Assembly (NCBI GenBank): GCA_029204225.1
Contig: CM055101.1
Location: 39,116,444-39,180,443 of the forward strand
DNA length: 64,000 nucleotides
Reading direction: 5' to 3'
Source of the DNA: Diphasiastrum complanatum
Taxonomy: Eukaryota; Streptophyta; Lycopodiopsida; Lycopodiales; Lycopodiaceae
A program made the position numbers and the translations under genes. The notes beneath the pieces were generated by a model, which saw only the letters and a list, made by a program, of their open reading frames with translations, was not told the DNA's origin and did no database searches. The first letter of the stretch is position 1. The number at the start of each line of letters is the position of its first letter. Shown one piece after another: positions 10,905 through 26,365 of the stretch.

Positions 10905-12541
10905 CTCTCCCTCAATAATCGACATCTTGCTTGATCTATGACTTATGCTATTCATGGAACATACCTCCATGATAGTATTACACTTCACTATTGACAAAAA
11001 GAAAACTTTTTACATAACTATTTCTATGCCAAGCTTAGTTCCAAAAGTCTCAAACTTATCAGATTGTAACTTTTCACACACAATATGATATTTTATTTCA
11101 ATGTGTTTAGTTCTTGCATGAAAGACTGGATTTTTGGCCAACTTTATCCTGCTTTGGCTATCACTGAAGATAATATTAGGGTGTATTTGCTTCATATCAA
11201 TCTCACTCACCAATTGCCGCAACCAAGCAGCTTCTTGAGTAGCAGAACTTAAAGCTTTATACTCAGCTTCTGTCGATGAAAGAGAAATGGTGTCCTGCTT
11301 CTACCTAGACCATGAAAAATAGCCATTTTCAAAGTTGAAAGCATACCCAATAGTTGACTTTTTATCATCTATATTGTCAGCCCAATCAGCATCAACATAA
11401 CCTTGTAGGTTAGGTAAAGTGTTTTGCTTCCTATAAACCAAGCCAAGGTTAGGTGTGCCCTTCATGTACCTCAAGATCCTTTTCGTTGCTTTCCAATGAT
11501 CCAAAGTAATGACATAAATTAACTACAAGCTCACAACATAGCAAATATCAGGACAAGTAGTTGTAAGATAAATCAAACTTCCAACTAGTTGACGAAATAG
11601 TGCAGCATCAACTGGACCACTGTCATTAATACGAGACAACTTCTTACCAACTTCGCATGGAGTGATGGAAGGCTTCCACTATGTCCTATGGAATCTCACG
11701 AACATACTTGCTTTGACATAGATTGATGTCATTGCCATTCTGACATACTTCAACCCCCAAGTAATAATGCATAAGGTCTAAATCTGTCATCTAAAATTGC
11801 TTGCACAAGTTGGCTTTGATGGAGTGAATGAGATTCTCATTTTACATGATAATTATATCATAAACATAAAGCACAACCAAGGCAATGTTGTCATTGTTTA
11901 TAAGAACTTAAAGATTTTGATTTGAACTTGTTCTCATAAACTCATGAGAGATAAAGTAATGATCAATACGTCCATACCATGCATGTGGCGCTTGCTTGAG
12001 ACCATTAAGTGCTTTGTGTAGCTTGCATACCTTATGTTCTTGTCCCTTCGCAACAAATCCTTGTGGTTGGAGCATGTATAGTTCCTCTTCTAAGTCACCA
12101 TTCAGGAATGTGGATTTCACATCCATTTGATGGATCTTCCACCCAAAATGGGATGCTAAGGCAACAATTAGGCGTTGTGTAGTCCACTTAACCACTGGAG
12201 CAAATGTCTCCTCATAGTCAATCCCCTTGCTTTGCTCATAGACTTTTACCACTAGGCATGTCTTATTTTTTGCGATCGTGCCATCCACATGAAACTTTGT
12301 TCTATTTTGTTGTCAATGGGTTGCTTTCCATGTGGTAGATCAACCAACTCCCACGTATCATGCATGTGGATTGATACCATCAACTCTTCCATTGCCCTTT
12401 GCCACTCTTTGAGATTCTTTGCCATATCAAAGGCCGATGGCTCTCGACACTCCAAAATGTTGCTCATTAGGGCATAGTTCACATGATAATGATCAAGAGC
12501 TTTCATTTCTTGCATTGAACTTCTCACTTCTTCTAGTGAAC
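10905..12541 (-). pseudogene. Decayed Ty1/Copia RT-RNase H, left copy
   Basis: Reading down the minus strand: a pre-RT linker and RT start (about 12,480-12,290, EWQRAMEELMVSI and TWELVDLP), RT core (12,288-11,908, EQSKGIDYEETFAPVVKW, MDVKSTFLNGDLEEELYM, LNGLKQAPHAWY), the catalytic box near 11,850 and RNase H (11,504-11,010, VDADWADNIDDKKST, KNPVFHARTKHIEI). The catalytic box reads YVYD rather than YVDD in both copies of the unit, so RT was dead before duplication. Several stops and frameshifts follow. A purine tract (GAGGGAGAGAG, 10,901-10,911 reversed) then a TTAAATTAGC-like start suggests a decayed 3' LTR below 10,905. Gag and integrase are absent in this copy; homology to the right copy ends at 12,541. 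Confidence 0.85.
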
Positions 12542-12545
12542 GAGT

Positions 12546-15360
<2,815 letters not shown>

Positions 15361-17616
15361 CCTATACATCAATGAAGTAGGTATCACATAGGACTAATTA
15401 GCATCTTAATAAGTCCAAAATCTTCTCGATGGGTGGGACATTCACATGAGTTGAGGCTTGAATGATAAGAGCTCTCAAGGATCATCCAAACTAGGCGAGA
15501 CATTCCCTTAGTGGGATGGGATGGTATGGTACACCATAGCTACTACCTGGTGGATTAACCAATGGAACCTTATGCCTATAGGCTCCTAGGTAAACAAGAG
15601 ATATTTTTATGGTTATATATATAGGTGTTGAGATATACTCTAGACCAAAAAGAAAATAGAAGCTCATAGGAACCATTAATAGCATGTAGCAACATAGAAA
15701 ATCATGAATGTCATGGAATGGGAGTATCAAGTATATCTCAATACAAATACGAATAGGACAAAGCTACACAATGTGTTGAGAACAAATGGTAGCTCTCCAC
15801 AATAAAAGACATCAAAGAGGGGAGGGGGGCGGGGAGCGACTCAAGAGTAAAGTGATTGTGAAAATCCTTTAAATTACTTATCCTAATCATGTAGTAGTAG
15901 GCCATGACCCATGCATGTACATTATTGCTGCATAATACCATAAGAATATTGTTGTTATGCAAAGAGATAGCACACTAACATGTAGGCATCGACATAGAAG
16001 TTATGCATAAGAAGTCTATCTCAACTTTGCTACATATAACGAATAGCATGCCAAGAAGATAGATCAAGAATGCCAAGTGCCAGTAGGATTAATAGCCAAT
16101 GCACTTCCAAGCCAAGCCATCTTTATCATGAAAGCCAAATAATGGCAAGAGTAGATCCCTTGAGAAGCAATGAGAACTATGAATAGGGTCTAGATGATTG
16201 TAAATGCCAAACCTAATTTACAATGCATTAGATTGAGTGATTGAGAGCCCTTGATCTCATTGGTGATGCCCTTAAAAATTTCTATCTTGTCTCTCTCCCC
16301 TCTTATGAGATAAGGTGGAAAGTATGATGATATATGCATATGTATGAGCTATGAATCAACTAGGCCCACTCTAAACGAGTTATGAATCAAATCTAATGCA
16401 CTTCTCAAGTTTCTTAGTAGGGTGAATCCATTCATGTTGAATCTTTCTATATTCTATGCAAAAGCAAGTGCTTTTGCCTAACAATGTGTAAAATTGTTTG
16501 TGCTATCACTTGGGTCATAGATCAATCAAACAGAATGGATCTTTTTCATTTTATTTCACAAGAAATAGCATAGAAAGTGTCAAGGCTCTTGTCTAGGTGT
16601 AGTTTGAGGAATTATCTCTGGTTAGCTTCATCATTGTCCATTCGTAGATACACATAAAACCTCTAGATGTAAATGTGATTAATCTAATTATATCTATCTC
16701 ATGAGTGATTTTAACAACCCCTCATATCATAAGTGTGTATCGTATTGACTACTACATGCACTTTCTGTTTATTCCTCTTATCTAAATAGAAAATGTCTCA
16801 TGTACTTCAAGGTATGGAGCTAAACTAGGAGCCCAAAAATGATAAAAAAACAAAATGAGCATAAATCCAAGGTGGAACCAAAAGCAACATGATGTGATAA
16901 ATGATCTTATATATATGTTGCCCATGAAAGTAACAAAAAAATTTCTCGAGCTTGGCAACAAAGTTTGAAACTGTTATCATCCAATATAGCTTGCATTTAC
17001 TCATCCAGTCTTCTCATGCATGATGACGACCAAATGACCACATGAAAAAAATTCTGTATTGGTAAAAGAATATGGCTTGGACAGTAACTATTGACTGCTC
17101 AATAGTCACCTCAACAGTCACCTCGCAAAGAGGTATATGGTATTGTGTACATGGAAAACAAAATAGGATATATATCAACTATAAAAGTCACCTCAAATAA
17201 TCGTAGATGATGCAATGAATGCCTAGTAGCTGCATTAGCACCATTAGTAAACACATGTCAATTCATGCACATTGCTACTAAATATTTGATTGTGATGATT
17301 AATATATTGTTTGATTATAGCTAGTAATAATCGTTGCTAACAACATTTGGTAATTGAAAAGTTGTACTGAGTAATAAATATAATGATAGCGTTTTCTTGC
17401 AAATCAATGGTGGTAGTTTGATTAGTCAGATTGGTATATGTAGGTTGATTACCCAATAGGGAATCAAAATGTACCCCAAATATTTTTTAGTGCTCTGTTG
17501 GCACCTTAACTGTAAACCAATAACTTATTTATTATTAAGTAATAAATATGTATGCTAATTATGTATGTTATGTCTGCACTAGCATAGTGCAATTGTTGGA
17601 CAAGTAATTCATCAAC
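15361..17616. other. Gene-free spacer
   Basis: Unique-looking, moderately AT-rich DNA with no open frame of note, no recognisable transposon motif and no repeat shared with the rest of the window that I could see. Confidence 0.5.
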
Positions 17617-17784
17617 CAATATATAGGCCAATTTCTTTAGACGAATTGATGTATTTTACAGATGGCTTGGTAGCTGATAGATAAATAATTGACATAATAC
17701 CAATATATAGGCCAATTTCTTTAGACGGATTGATGTATGTTACAGATGGCTTGGTAGCTGATAGATAAATAATTGACATAATGC
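17617..17784. repeat. 84-bp tandem duplication
   Basis: Two adjacent 84-bp units (17,617-17,700 and 17,701-17,784) start with CAATATATAGGCC and differ at a few positions. The length is a multiple of three, so minus-strand frames show a 28-residue repeat, but no real gene is supported. Confidence 0.9.
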
Positions 17785-18950
17785 CAATACTTTTGTTAGC
17801 AGTCGACACGATGGTTGTGAAACAGTTGAGAATTGACATCTGGTAGCTAGATAATAATCTCCTCCACCTCCAGCCAGATAAATTGCTTTGAATACCAAGT
17901 TAAGAACAATAAAGTGCATAGAATATCACATTCGTAGACAACAAACTCACGATCATATAGCAATCTACAACTAAAGATGATTAATATCATTTTTTTATTT
18001 GACTAGGGGCCTAAAAAAGAAAAAAAACATCCCCTACACATCTTTGAACTAGTGTCCTTAACTGAGCTAACCAGTGTTAATATTGTTTTCAGCCTATCTC
18101 TAATTTACAGTCTCTCACTAAATTGCACCTCTGTATGAGGACTTTGACAAGGTCGATTAAGTCCTGTTGCTAGCCTTTTCTAGAAGTTTATTCATTGCAT
18201 TTTTTTAACTAAGTATGAATCATTTCTCACGATCAAATTGTATTGTGTATACTAAAAAAGGTTTGATGCTTCCACAGTTCAAAGAGCAATTAAGAATGTG
18301 TAGAGCCTAGAACAATACATAGATGAGGCTACAACATGCTTTTTTTCAAATAGGGCAAGCGTGTGGCAGGTCCTTTAAAGGCCTGCAACGTGAAATGGGT
18401 TCACTGTGGTACAGACATTTGTCTTGCAGCATCAGTTATTGTGCTGTAAAAGGGACATCATTTGAAGACTCTCAAAAGACCAAAAGAGGATGCTATGACA
18501 AACTCTACGCCTTGCCTATGAAGCTCAGAAAAAGCTGGGAAATTACCATGTCCGATTAATTGGGCTCTACCTACTCAAGCTGGCTGCTGCACTAAACAAA
18601 TCCATTTAAGAAAAATTGCAAATTTTTCTGTGGAGGTGGGCTAACATTGCCCAAATTACACAGATCTCAAATTCAGTAAATGTGGTTCTTCTTCCATTCG
18701 AAGCACCTACATCTTTATTACCAGATAAATAAAGAATAGGACTCAACCTTACAACTTTTTACAATTTGAAGACTCCCAAGCAGCCACTGTGCAATCCTAA
18801 ATTATGCTCCAACACAATCAATCAGAAAAAATTCACATGCCTAACATTTTTAGTGCTCAAACCAAGGACATGTTAGGATCGTGAAGTTGTGGTTAGGGCT
18901 GCCTTGGGATACGCAAACCCTCCAATAGTATTCCCCACCAAAACTAGTGG
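17785..18950. other. Gene-free spacer
   Basis: No supported gene. A 78-codon frame at 18,323-18,559 shows no recognised domain and is taken as chance. Confidence 0.45.
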
Positions 18951-19905
18951 CGGTCCCATGACACCTCATAAGATTTTTATTTTGGACTCTAATTCGTTAT
19001 GAGATGGTATTGGACTTTCTCTATAGATTCCAAGCACAGTTCGTTGAAATCTCTTATGTGCGGTAGAAGGCACTTATTGACTCCAGACAACCAATTAGTT
19101 GTCATCCAAGAACTGAATTTTTGTTTCCATGAACCACCCAGCATCGTCGCACGATAGTACAGTCTGGCTATTGGCAATTGATGTTGGACTTTGTCTGATG
19201 CCATCGGAAGATTAGGATAAAGAAAAGTACTGGCAAACAGTTGTCCCATTGGATTGAATTGACGCCAACATAGCCAAATACTTTGCAAATAATATGGACT
19301 GTCTGACCGCCGGATCTGGTGAATTCATATGTTCCCGTGAATAGGCTTGGAGAGCCCTATGAAATTCCACTGAAATATTCCATCTGAACCCTTGATGGAT
19401 GATAGGCCAATTGGGTCTATGGACGGTAATTTTATCCATTGGCGTGTGACACCACCATCTTTCCATTGGTTCCTTCTCGGCATGGGCATGTAGTATGGAT
19501 CCACTCTCAGTTGGCACGAACTTGCCACATAACTTCTGATGGAATTTGGAGTTTTCTCGAACACAGACTTGCGCCATGGAGGTTGTTCTCCCAAGGATGG
19601 CAGCTTTTCCAATTCCTTGCCAGCTTCTAGTTCTGATGTTTTAAACTTTATTATCCAGCCACCCCTGAGGATTCATATGGATGTTGCTACAAAAATATTT
19701 GTATTTCCTCCTTGATGGTGGCTAGTCTTCGAAACAGTGGTACAACTGTAGAAGTAGAAGGCCCTGCTTCAGTGTCTGGTGGGTCCTTTGACTGATCTCC
19801 CTCCATTTTTCCAATACTCGGATCATCCTGCCCTTGATCTTGAGGTGCTGGCGAGAAAAATACAAGATGATGATTCAACATGCTCCAACAAGATCTCTCT
19901 CCCAC
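18951..19905 (-). pseudogene. Unrecognised broken reading frame
   Basis: On the minus strand one frame is open from about 19,612 to 18,989 except for a single stop at about 19,322-19,324, giving about 208 codons of Trp/Pro-rich, protein-like sequence (for example LPSLGEQPPWRKS, PIARLYYRATML, WLSGVNKCLLPHIRDF). A further frame upstream, 19,905-19,687, reads into an acidic Pro/Asp/Ser-rich stretch (DPPDTEAGPSTSTVVP) immediately after the Copia RNase H relic ends. It may be a captured gene or gag-like relic. No family is recognised and no start codon is secure. Confidence 0.35.
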
Positions 19906-20725
19906 TCACTTCTCTCTTACAAAGTGGTGTGCTGCCTCAATATGTTTGCTTCTTGCATGAAATATAGGATTGTTTGCAAGAGCTTGAGCCAAGATGTTAT
20001 CATTCTTGATAATAGGTCTTCATCTTCAATGCACTTTAGCTCCATGAGTGGTACCTCTTAATCCATAGGACCTCCTTTGTGGTAGTTGTAAGAGCTTTGT
20101 ACTCTGCTTCACAAGATGACAAAGATATAGTAGCTTGTTTTTGGATAACCAAAAAACTAGATTTCCTTCAATCAAAACTGTGCATGCACTTGTAGATTTT
20201 CTATCCACTTTGTCTCCTGCAAAATCCGAGTCTGAAAATGCAACCAATGTTAGATCTTCACCTTTATAGATTAATCCATAGTCTAAGGTGGAAGATACAT
20301 ATCTCAAGATTCTCTTTGCCAACTTCCAATGCCAAACCTTTGGATCTTGCATGAATTGGCTTAATTTGTGCACACTAAAGCTTAAATCTGGCCTAGTTAC
20401 AGTTAACGAAATGAGGGAGCCAATAAGATTCCTAAAAAGAGTGATATCCTCGAAGGATCTTTCATCCTCTTTTATAGGATCTTTTACAATATGCTCCATT
20501 GGAGTATCTATGCCCTTGCACTTTTCCATTTGAAATTTTCTAAGCATGGAAAGAGCATATCTAAGATTGACTTATGAAAGCATGATCTTTCCAAAAGTCA
20601 ATTTCTAGGCCTAAGATGTAGTGAAGAATTCCTAGATTTTACATTTTGAATTCACTACCAAGTGCACATTTTGTTTCCTCAACTAGCTCCAAATTATTTC
20701 CACGTAGGATTATGTCATCTACATA
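19850..20725 (-). pseudogene. Ty1/Copia relic: RT C-terminal part to RNase H
   Basis: On the minus strand the relic starts at the YVDD box (Tyr codon 20,725-20,723) and continues through GNNLELV and HYILGLEI, a block at 20,547-20,026 (FEDITLFRNLIGSLI, VTRPDLSFSVHKLSQFMQDP, SDSDFAGDKVDRKSTSA) to HARSKHIEAAHHFV near 19,920. Stops and frameshifts are present. Closely related in sequence to the full-length element at 46.5-53.0 kb. Everything upstream of YVDD is missing; the break abuts the duplicated unit exactly. The complementary N-terminal part of a similar element lies at 32,091-35,035 on the other strand. Confidence 0.9.
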
Positions 20726-21253
20726 AAAGTTTCGACTATTTTTTCCTGAATTCGACCAATTTTTAGCTCGATGGGCCTAGAATCCCAGGACTACGTTTAG
20801 GGTTTCTAGTTCGAACGCATGTTTTGCTGTGAGTACTGAACCATTTGGAGCTGAGTTTAGTGCTGTAGGTTCATATTGGCGTGTGCAGCACATGACGGAA
20901 CAGACGGTCTAAAAAATGGACTTCGTTTGGCGACACTGGACCGGTTGATATTCGAGACCAATCAAAAGAGTAATCTAATCTAGCAAAACAATTACCTTAT
21001 AACCTTAGTCTACAAATCTAAAATCCAAAAAGAAAACTATATTATGTCCATATATAACGCTCTAATAGACTATCATAATCAATCTAATTGTTGTACAATA
21101 TATGCTTTGAGCACTATCCATCTTTCTATAAAAGAATAAATCATTGAATTTAGAATCCCAATGGCAATGACTTGTATTCATAATTTATTTGAGAGAGAGA
21201 GAAAGAGGGCTCCCATTTTGTGCACCTATATATCCTCCTCTTTTTGGAGTTGG

Positions 21254-21472
21254 CTACTCTTTGTGATGGTCTATACTCCTTCGGGGAGGTAGGCCATCGA
21301 GGTCCTCTTGTTTTACCTTCTTCACTTGTGAGTATTTCCAGGAGAGGCTTGTGAGAAATGCTTGAAGTGCGGATGATTCTATACGATTCGTAGTGTTCTT
21401 GGCTGCCTGTGTAGTGTTCTGGATATAGGAGACATCTGTGTACTGATCTAGAGAAAATTGCAACGAAAACAT
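21254..21472 (-). CDS. Small conserved hypothetical ORF (72 codons), right copy
   Basis: Same 72-residue product as 5,709-5,927, from ATG. No domain is recognised; see that entry for composition. Confidence 0.3.
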   Translation of the reverse strand: MFSLQFSLDQYTDVSYIQNTTQAAKNTTNRIESSALQAFLTSLSWKYSQVKKVKQEDLDGLPPRRSIDHHKE

Positions 21473-21593
21473 ATCAAATTCTCAAAAGTAAAACAATTGG
21501 ACCAAAAATGCAAAAACGGAAAGTTCTTTGATTTCTTTCAAAATCAAACTGTGATTTGATGAAACATTTTCGTAGTACGCTCAATGTAATCAC

Positions 21594-22747
21594 AAACCTT
21601 GTCATGATGCTTTATCATTCTTTCACTAAAGAAGACTATGCAACATTGATGTTGAAGTGGCTGGTTTATGGATCTCGAAATCAGGTTTTACTAAGATTTC
21701 GTAGGGTAATACTTCCTCCATTGCTCTTTCAAAGGATGGTGATCCATTGCTTGATGGGAACTCAGTTGTTTGGAGCACATGTACATTAGGAAAGGGTGTG
21801 CAATCCCTTAATCATCTAGAAGAGCTTGGATCATAATTTTCAGAACGACCAAGTGTGCACTGTTGGAACACCCATGGCTGCGCCTATTCCAGCACTCACG
21901 CCTAGCTCTGAAGGACATTCAAGTAGTGCTACCTTAAGCTAGCAGCTAGTAACGATAGCTCCTTTTATGAGTGATGACAACAATCTTACTGTTTCTGTGT
22001 TCTTGTAGACGAATTTGGTTGCAAGAACTAGGTTGACAACAAGAATACATCTATTGAGTCAACCATGCGCGAAATTCATGACCAAGGCCAGTATGACAGA
22101 ATGTATCATATTACCAGATTCTACTGAACTAATCGACTTGCACCTGGCAGATTTGTGCATGTTTCATGATTCCATCATTAACTACAGAAAAAATAAGTAA
22201 ATCTTCCGTCTGTTTGTTGATGACATTCATTCCAGAATGACCCTTACCCTTTTTCCTTGGCATAATGATGTCCTTGAGTTCTGAACAAATTGCAGCTCTT
22301 AAGGTTCTTCTGTCAGCACACTGAGCTCAGATAACAAGAACACAGAAACAGTAAGATTGTTGTCATCACTCATAAAAGGAGCTATCGTTACTAGCTGCAA
22401 GCTTAAGGTAGCACTACTTGAATGTCCTTCAGAGCTAGGCGTGAGTGCTGGAATAGGCGCAGCCATGGGTGTTCCAACAGTGCATACTTGGTCGTTCTGA
22501 AAATTATGATCCAAGCTCTTCTAGATGATTAAGGGATTGCACACCCTTTCCTAATGTACATGTGCTCCAAACAACTGAGTTCCCATCAAGCAATGGATCA
22601 CCATCCTTTGAAAGAGCAATGGAGCAAGTATTACCCTACGAAATCTTAGTAAAACCTGATTTCGAGATCCATAAACCAGCCACTTCAACATCAATGTTGC
22701 AGTAGTCTTCTTTAGTGAAAGAATGATAAAGCATCATGACAAGGTTT
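21594..22747. repeat. Foldback: 412-bp inverted arms around a 329-bp spacer
   Basis: Arm 21,594-22,005 is repeated as its reverse complement at 22,335-22,747. The left unit has a single plus-oriented arm (6,049-6,461) followed directly by TTATCTGATAACC. The arms carry the first lectin-like segment. Arm 2 keeps ACTACTGC as in the left unit whereas arm 1 has lost three bases, so arm 2 is not a simple later copy of arm 1. The spacer 22,006-22,334 has no match elsewhere that I could find. Confidence 0.9.
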
Positions 22748-23090
22748 CTGATAACCATCTTTCTCTAGCATCGCTTAAACGTGCTCAGGTTCATAGGTGT
22801 GATAAAAATGCTACAGAAGACTACTGCACCATTGATGTTGAAGTCGCTGGTTTTTGGATCTGGGAGTCAGATTGTACAAAGATTTTAAAGGGTAATACTT
22901 GCTCCCTTGCTCTTTCAAAGAATAGTGATCTGTAGTTGCTTGTGATGGGAACTCAGTTGCATGGAGCACCGGTACATCATGAAAGGGTGTGCGATCCCTT
23001 CAACTACTGAATTTAGGAGATCTCGTTCTCTTGGATTCCAGCAATGCAATCGTCTGGAATAGCTCGGATCATAATTTTAAGAACGTCGAC
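21650..23090 (+). pseudogene. Bulb-type lectin fragments, right copy (one extra inverted)
   Basis: Counterparts of the left lectin-like segments at about 21,650-21,840 and 22,815-23,085, plus an inverted third copy at about 22,690-22,490 made by the foldback. In the inverted arm the downstream frame stays open over 71 codons (22,514-22,299, minus), reading a Pro/Ser/Ala-rich stretch (TPMAAPIPALTPSSEGHSSS). Stops remain in the lectin-like parts, so a functional lectin is unlikely. Confidence 0.6.
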
Positions 23091-23108
23091 CAAGCATGCA
23101 GTGCCCCT

Positions 23109-23440
23109 CAAACTTTCACTGCAGTACTCGACACTGGGAGCGATCTCATCTGTACTTTCTACGGACGACGTTGTCATACTTGCAGCCCATCACAGCCACC
23201 TTACCTGCCTTTAATCCTGCAGCATCATCATCGTATATTGTTGCTTCCTGCTTGGACCCAGCATGCCTTGCAGTCGCCAGAACCGCTCAAATCACTTTGT
23301 GTATGCCTGATTGTTAGTATCTATCTATGTATGCGGATCAATCCAATATGACAGGTGATTTGTCCAAGGAAACGCTCACAATCTCGACCTTCAATGGCAC
23401 CATTGAGTCTTTTGGTGGGGTGGTTCCTTTGCAAACGCGC
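23109..23440 (+). pseudogene. Nepenthesin-type aspartic protease fragment, right
   Basis: Same DTGSDL motif and frame shifts as 6,828-7,160. Here the second block reads FNPAASSSYIVASCLDPACL, closer to the family than the left copy. The breaks are shared, so the fragment was already dead when duplicated. Confidence 0.75.
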
Positions 23441-24286
23441 CCCAGAGAGAACACGATCCACAAAGAGAGAGAGAGAGAGATTAGCAAAAACGCCCGAGAG
23501 AGAGAACACGATCTAGTGGAGAGCGATGAAGCCAGTGAGAGATATAGTCCAATGTCGTGAGCAAGGGAGATATCAAGGGGTGTAGATTTTTTGATGGAAG
23601 TGTTCAGAACTTCAAAGCTCATACTCAGTAGGAATGTACCAAGCAGGTAGTTCTGATCTACTAAAATGTTAAGATCGAACCAGTTTCAGCATGCTGCCTT
23701 CATCTCCAAGAAATTATCACGTACACCTGATCAGCAATATCTAGCAAAAATGCCCAAACACTGTATATATCCTGCCAAACAATGCCAAGCAGCATAAACA
23801 TGATCTTTCCGCTAATTTGAAGATGCCTTCAGGTGGACTCTTGTTTCTTCTACATATAACAACCAAAGAGCTCATATTTTACGGTAAGGTTATATCTTGG
23901 CAATGATCAACTACAGGCATTACATCATATACTTTGAAGCTACAGAAGTGTTCCTGATCAACCACTACCTGCCAACAACATAGCTACAATGATTTTTGCT
24001 TTGGAGGTCCAGTGTGGTAGTAGATATGGCGGTCCAATAATGGCATGGAAAACATGCATAAATGTCATTAAAGCCAATAAGATCACAATTGATTTCTTTT
24101 GAAGGCATATTAGTCTAAGATAAACTGAAATTACTCTTAATGCAGTAATAGCATGGAGCAGTAGTAGCACCTGATCAGTTGATCAGTTCATCCCATGATG
24201 GCACAGTGGGCCGGAGTTCCAAATCCATGGAGGTAAAGATTGCTGCCAACCCCTGGAGGAGTAAAGCAGGAAGAAGGCAGAGAGGA

Positions 24287-24288
<2 letters not shown>

Positions 24289-24333
<45 letters not shown>

Positions 24334-24337
24334 GAGA
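24289..24337. repeat. (GA)n microsatellite
   Basis: About 49 bp of GA with one TA interruption; counterpart of 8,006-8,056. Confidence 0.95.
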
Positions 24338-24769
24338 AATAGATCAAAGCTTCTCTTGACAAGTCAAGACCAAAACCTTTTGAAACCCTTTATTCATAAA
24401 CCAACAAGGAAAAACATAGCTGAATAGCATACAGTACTAGAAAGCATCATAAAGCAAAACATATTTCAAGACATCCAGCTAGTACCTGTCAGCATCCCAC
24501 CACACAAAACTGCGCAAGTTAGCACAATGAGAAAAACAGGTGTCAACGTTGAATGTCAGTTGTGATCCATGTACAAAATACGTTTAACTCAACTAATCAG
24601 CTTGCATTTAAGATAACATTTCATAGTCCAATCTTCCCTTACTGAGAATTGCATATAGCGATAGGCCAAACCATATGGCTACCGTATCAGGACGAGTGCC
24701 ATACTAATCAGTTTGATGGTTTTGGCCCTTATCTTTTACTTATACATATGAAATACATTTGGAAATGAG

Positions 24770-25310
24770 ATGTGTAACATAAAGCAAACTGCAAATGTGT
24801 AAGTAACTTGGACCAACACGTGAAGTTTGGGACAAATCCATGCCATACCAAAATTCGTACTTGTAAACAAGTAATGTACGGTTCTCGTGACCTCTTGAAA
24901 TTCCATGCTATGCAATAGTCCACAAGCTATCCTACCGTTGTATTATATTTTGAACCATGAATGTGACTAAAGATGTAATAAAACGCAATACCCACATTTA
25001 TAAACAAGTGCATTTATTTATGACATAAAAGAGGGCCATCATTTAAAAAAAAGACACCATGATTTAGTATATGCTACGGTAAAGCATGCTATAGAAAGGA
25101 ATATATATGACAAACTGATTTAGGCATTTTCCCGCGACTATTATGATTAACCATCTCTAACACTGCCAACATATTCAATTGAAGCTTTTATCTTAAAACA
25201 CCATCGAAATATGCAAGAAACACCAACCTGAATGGTAGACCCAAGTGACTCTTGTGAATTGGCCATGTTTGCTTTTGAATGCCTTTGAGAACCATCTAAA
25301 TCCGTATGCA
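24770..25310. repeat. Dispersed repeat, copy in right unit
   Basis: Counterpart of 8,500-9,030. No second flanking copy equivalent to 12,546-13,058 is seen on this side. Confidence 0.7.
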
Positions 25311-26164
25311 ATTCTATGTGTAGCATTACATATTCATACGCATGACAAATATGTTATTGTCATAATCCATAACTTCTGTAAAACCCATTATCAAAGCTTT
25401 CGTAGCCGTATACTACAATATATCTCTTGCATGGCTTGGAGAAGAAAGATAGATAGCAGTGTTCATACCTTCTTTAGTAGTATGCTGGAATCCAATGATA
25501 TGATACTAATATTTGTGTTACGTTGCTGCTATACTGTGAAAGACAGGGATGATAGCAAGTATCGCTAAAAAACATACATTTTTCAAGTGTTCATTATGAT
25601 AATAGAGATCATACATTAGAGAATAATAAAAAATCTCATCACTGGATTGTGAATAAAAAATGGTTTACTATCTCATCGCTGGATAGCCGCAATGTATCTC
25701 TACACAATGGTTATTACAAAAACTATCCTTCGATATGTAAGATAGTATGCTGGAACATCATCGATGCATTGCTTTTCATATATACATATTGGTAATATGT
25801 GTGTTAGAAGAAGCATGAGTATATCATGTGTGTTTCATGATAGCATGTACTCAGAGAGTAGTATCTCTTCTGGCTAGCGATAGTATGCATAAACATATGT
25901 GGGCAGGTTCAATATAACCATTATGAGCATCCAACAATCAAGCAGCATTAATTTCTGGCCAGCGATGGCTACACACATTCATTCAAAATACATCTGGCTA
26001 GTGATGGCTTTATCATACATCTGGCCAACGATGTCATGCCTAAACACATACAAATAGATGTGGTATAACTAGATTTGAGTAGCAATTGACAGAGGGCAAT
26101 CGATAGTGCTTCATGCCCATTCATATCCAAATCAAATAATCAACCTTTTCAAAGTGTGATATTG

Positions 26165-26365
26165 CTAGAATTGAGGAGGAGCATCAAAGAGAGGAAGATC
26201 TTGAGGATCAGCCTCAAAATCTGAGAGCTCCAAGGGAGTCCTCAATGACAAAAATCGAGTCATCAAATTGCACGAAAATTTTCCAGTCAAGTGTGCATCT
26301 TGCAAGTGGAGAGCATTGGAGATGCTACTATCTTTGATGTGTTCATAGATAGTGTTAGTAGACAT
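26165..26365 (-). CDS. Small conserved hypothetical ORF (66 codons), right copy
   Basis: ATG-started frame matching 9,854-10,054 with two residue changes (Gln to His, Ile to Leu). No family is recognised. Confidence 0.3.
   Translation of the reverse strand: MSTNTIYEHIKDSSISNALHLQDAHLTGKFSCNLMTRFLSLRTPLELSDFEADPQDLPLFDAPPQF

Larger units (their letters stand above)
5178..12541 (+). repeat. Left copy of a 7-8 kb duplicated unit
   Basis: Collinear with 20,726-28,816 in the same orientation, nearly identical by eye. Homology begins at AAAGTTTCGAC and ends at CTAGTGAAC. The right copy is longer mainly because of an extra inverted duplication and its spacer near 22,006-22,747. The unit carries lectin and aspartic-protease fragments, small conserved ORFs, a GA tract, a dispersed repeat and a decayed minus-strand Copia. 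On the left it follows the inverted arm almost directly, so arm plus unit make one block of about 12 kb. Confidence 0.92.
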
